A DNA stretch of 64,000 nucleotides from Giesbergeria anulus (lineage in GTDB: Bacteria > Pseudomonadota > Gammaproteobacteria > Burkholderiales > Burkholderiaceae_C). Shown here piece by piece: positions 63,913 to 64,000 of the stretch. The translations under genes were made by a program, and so were the position numbers. Each line of letters begins with the position of its first letter. The first letter of the stretch is position 1. The notes under the pieces are model-generated. The model worked only from the letters and a program-made list of their open reading frames with translations, searched no databases and was not told where the DNA came from. The stretch is from contig NZ_FOGD01000002.1 in assembly GCF_900111115.1 (NCBI RefSeq), positions 124,001 to 188,000 on the forward strand. Reading direction: 5' to 3'.

Positions 63913-64000
63913 ATGCGCAGCACCAGCTCCTCTCCAGACTCCACCCCGGCTTTGACACGCCGCAGCTTTGCCTGCGCACTGCCACTAGCCGTGGCGGGCG
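63913..64000 (+). CDS. Exported protein with Tat-type signal (cut by window end)
   Basis: Only 29 codons are visible. They start MRSTSSSPDSTPALTRRSFACALPL and continue into a hydrophobic run. The twin arginine in TRRSFA followed by a moderately hydrophobic segment suggests a Tat signal peptide, so the mature protein may bind a cofactor or fold before export. The family cannot be told from this fragment. Confidence 0.55.
   Translation, partial: MRSTSSSPDSTPALTRRSFACALPLAVAG

Overview
The window looks like ordinary chromosome from a betaproteobacterium of the order Burkholderiales, most likely Comamonadaceae. The clues are the roughly 58-60 % GC coding sequence, the closely packed genes with many ATGA stop/start overlaps, and the set of families present: RelA with a dead HD domain, a glnA-ntrB-ntrC block, a FimV-like protein, the TIGR03862-type flavoprotein and DUF6172. 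The genus is not determined.

Positions 1-9000: the 3' part of relA, tRNA-Val(GAC), an EI24-family membrane protein and a CinA-like protein lead into a nitrogen-control block, glnA - small secreted coiled-coil protein - ntrB - ntrC. glnA carries a sigma-54 promoter and a perfect NtrC dyad. Positions 9200-20100: mixed housekeeping and unknown genes, including an orphan PD-(D/E)XK-like protein, xth, serB, a group III truncated globin, a coiled-coil protein with a C-terminal NYN/PIN-like domain, yciH with a 58-residue membrane protein, a DUF2721 protein, rhlE, DUF6172, an aminotransferase and nth. Positions 20100-23300: a minus-strand set of chemoreceptor, small PstS-like periplasmic protein and porin.

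Positions 23400-33200: cobalamin genes (cobT, cobQ) with a dehydratase, a flavin reductase, FimV-like protein and an HI0933-type flavoprotein. They are split by an intact IS200/IS605-type element whose TnpB has a rearranged RuvC glutamate. Positions 33300-37400: trxA, rho, rpmE2 and a polytopic membrane protein. Positions 37378-48420 form a phosphate and polyphosphate cluster: pstSCAB-phoU-phoB-phoR on the minus strand, ppx divergent from it, then sixA-ppk1. Two oppositely oriented Pho boxes lie between pstS and ppx.

Positions 48420-52030: a decayed EAL-domain remnant, a small coiled-coil protein, glmM, tRNA-Lys(CTT) and a beta-hydroxyacid dehydrogenase. Positions 52100-54300 hold an AT-rich, probably acquired TPR/O-GlcNAc-transferase-like gene. 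Positions 54500-58600 encode dctA and a convergent DctS/DctR two-component system. Positions 58600-63800 encode a TetR regulator divergent from an RND efflux adaptor and pump, with a perfect palindromic operator. The window ends in a protein with a Tat-type signal.

I found no CRISPR array, prophage or complete defence island. The less ordinary items are the IS200/IS605 element with its rearranged TnpB and interrupted target, the chemoreceptor/binding-protein/porin set, the orphan nuclease-like protein, the NYN coiled-coil protein and the AT-rich glycosyltransferase.
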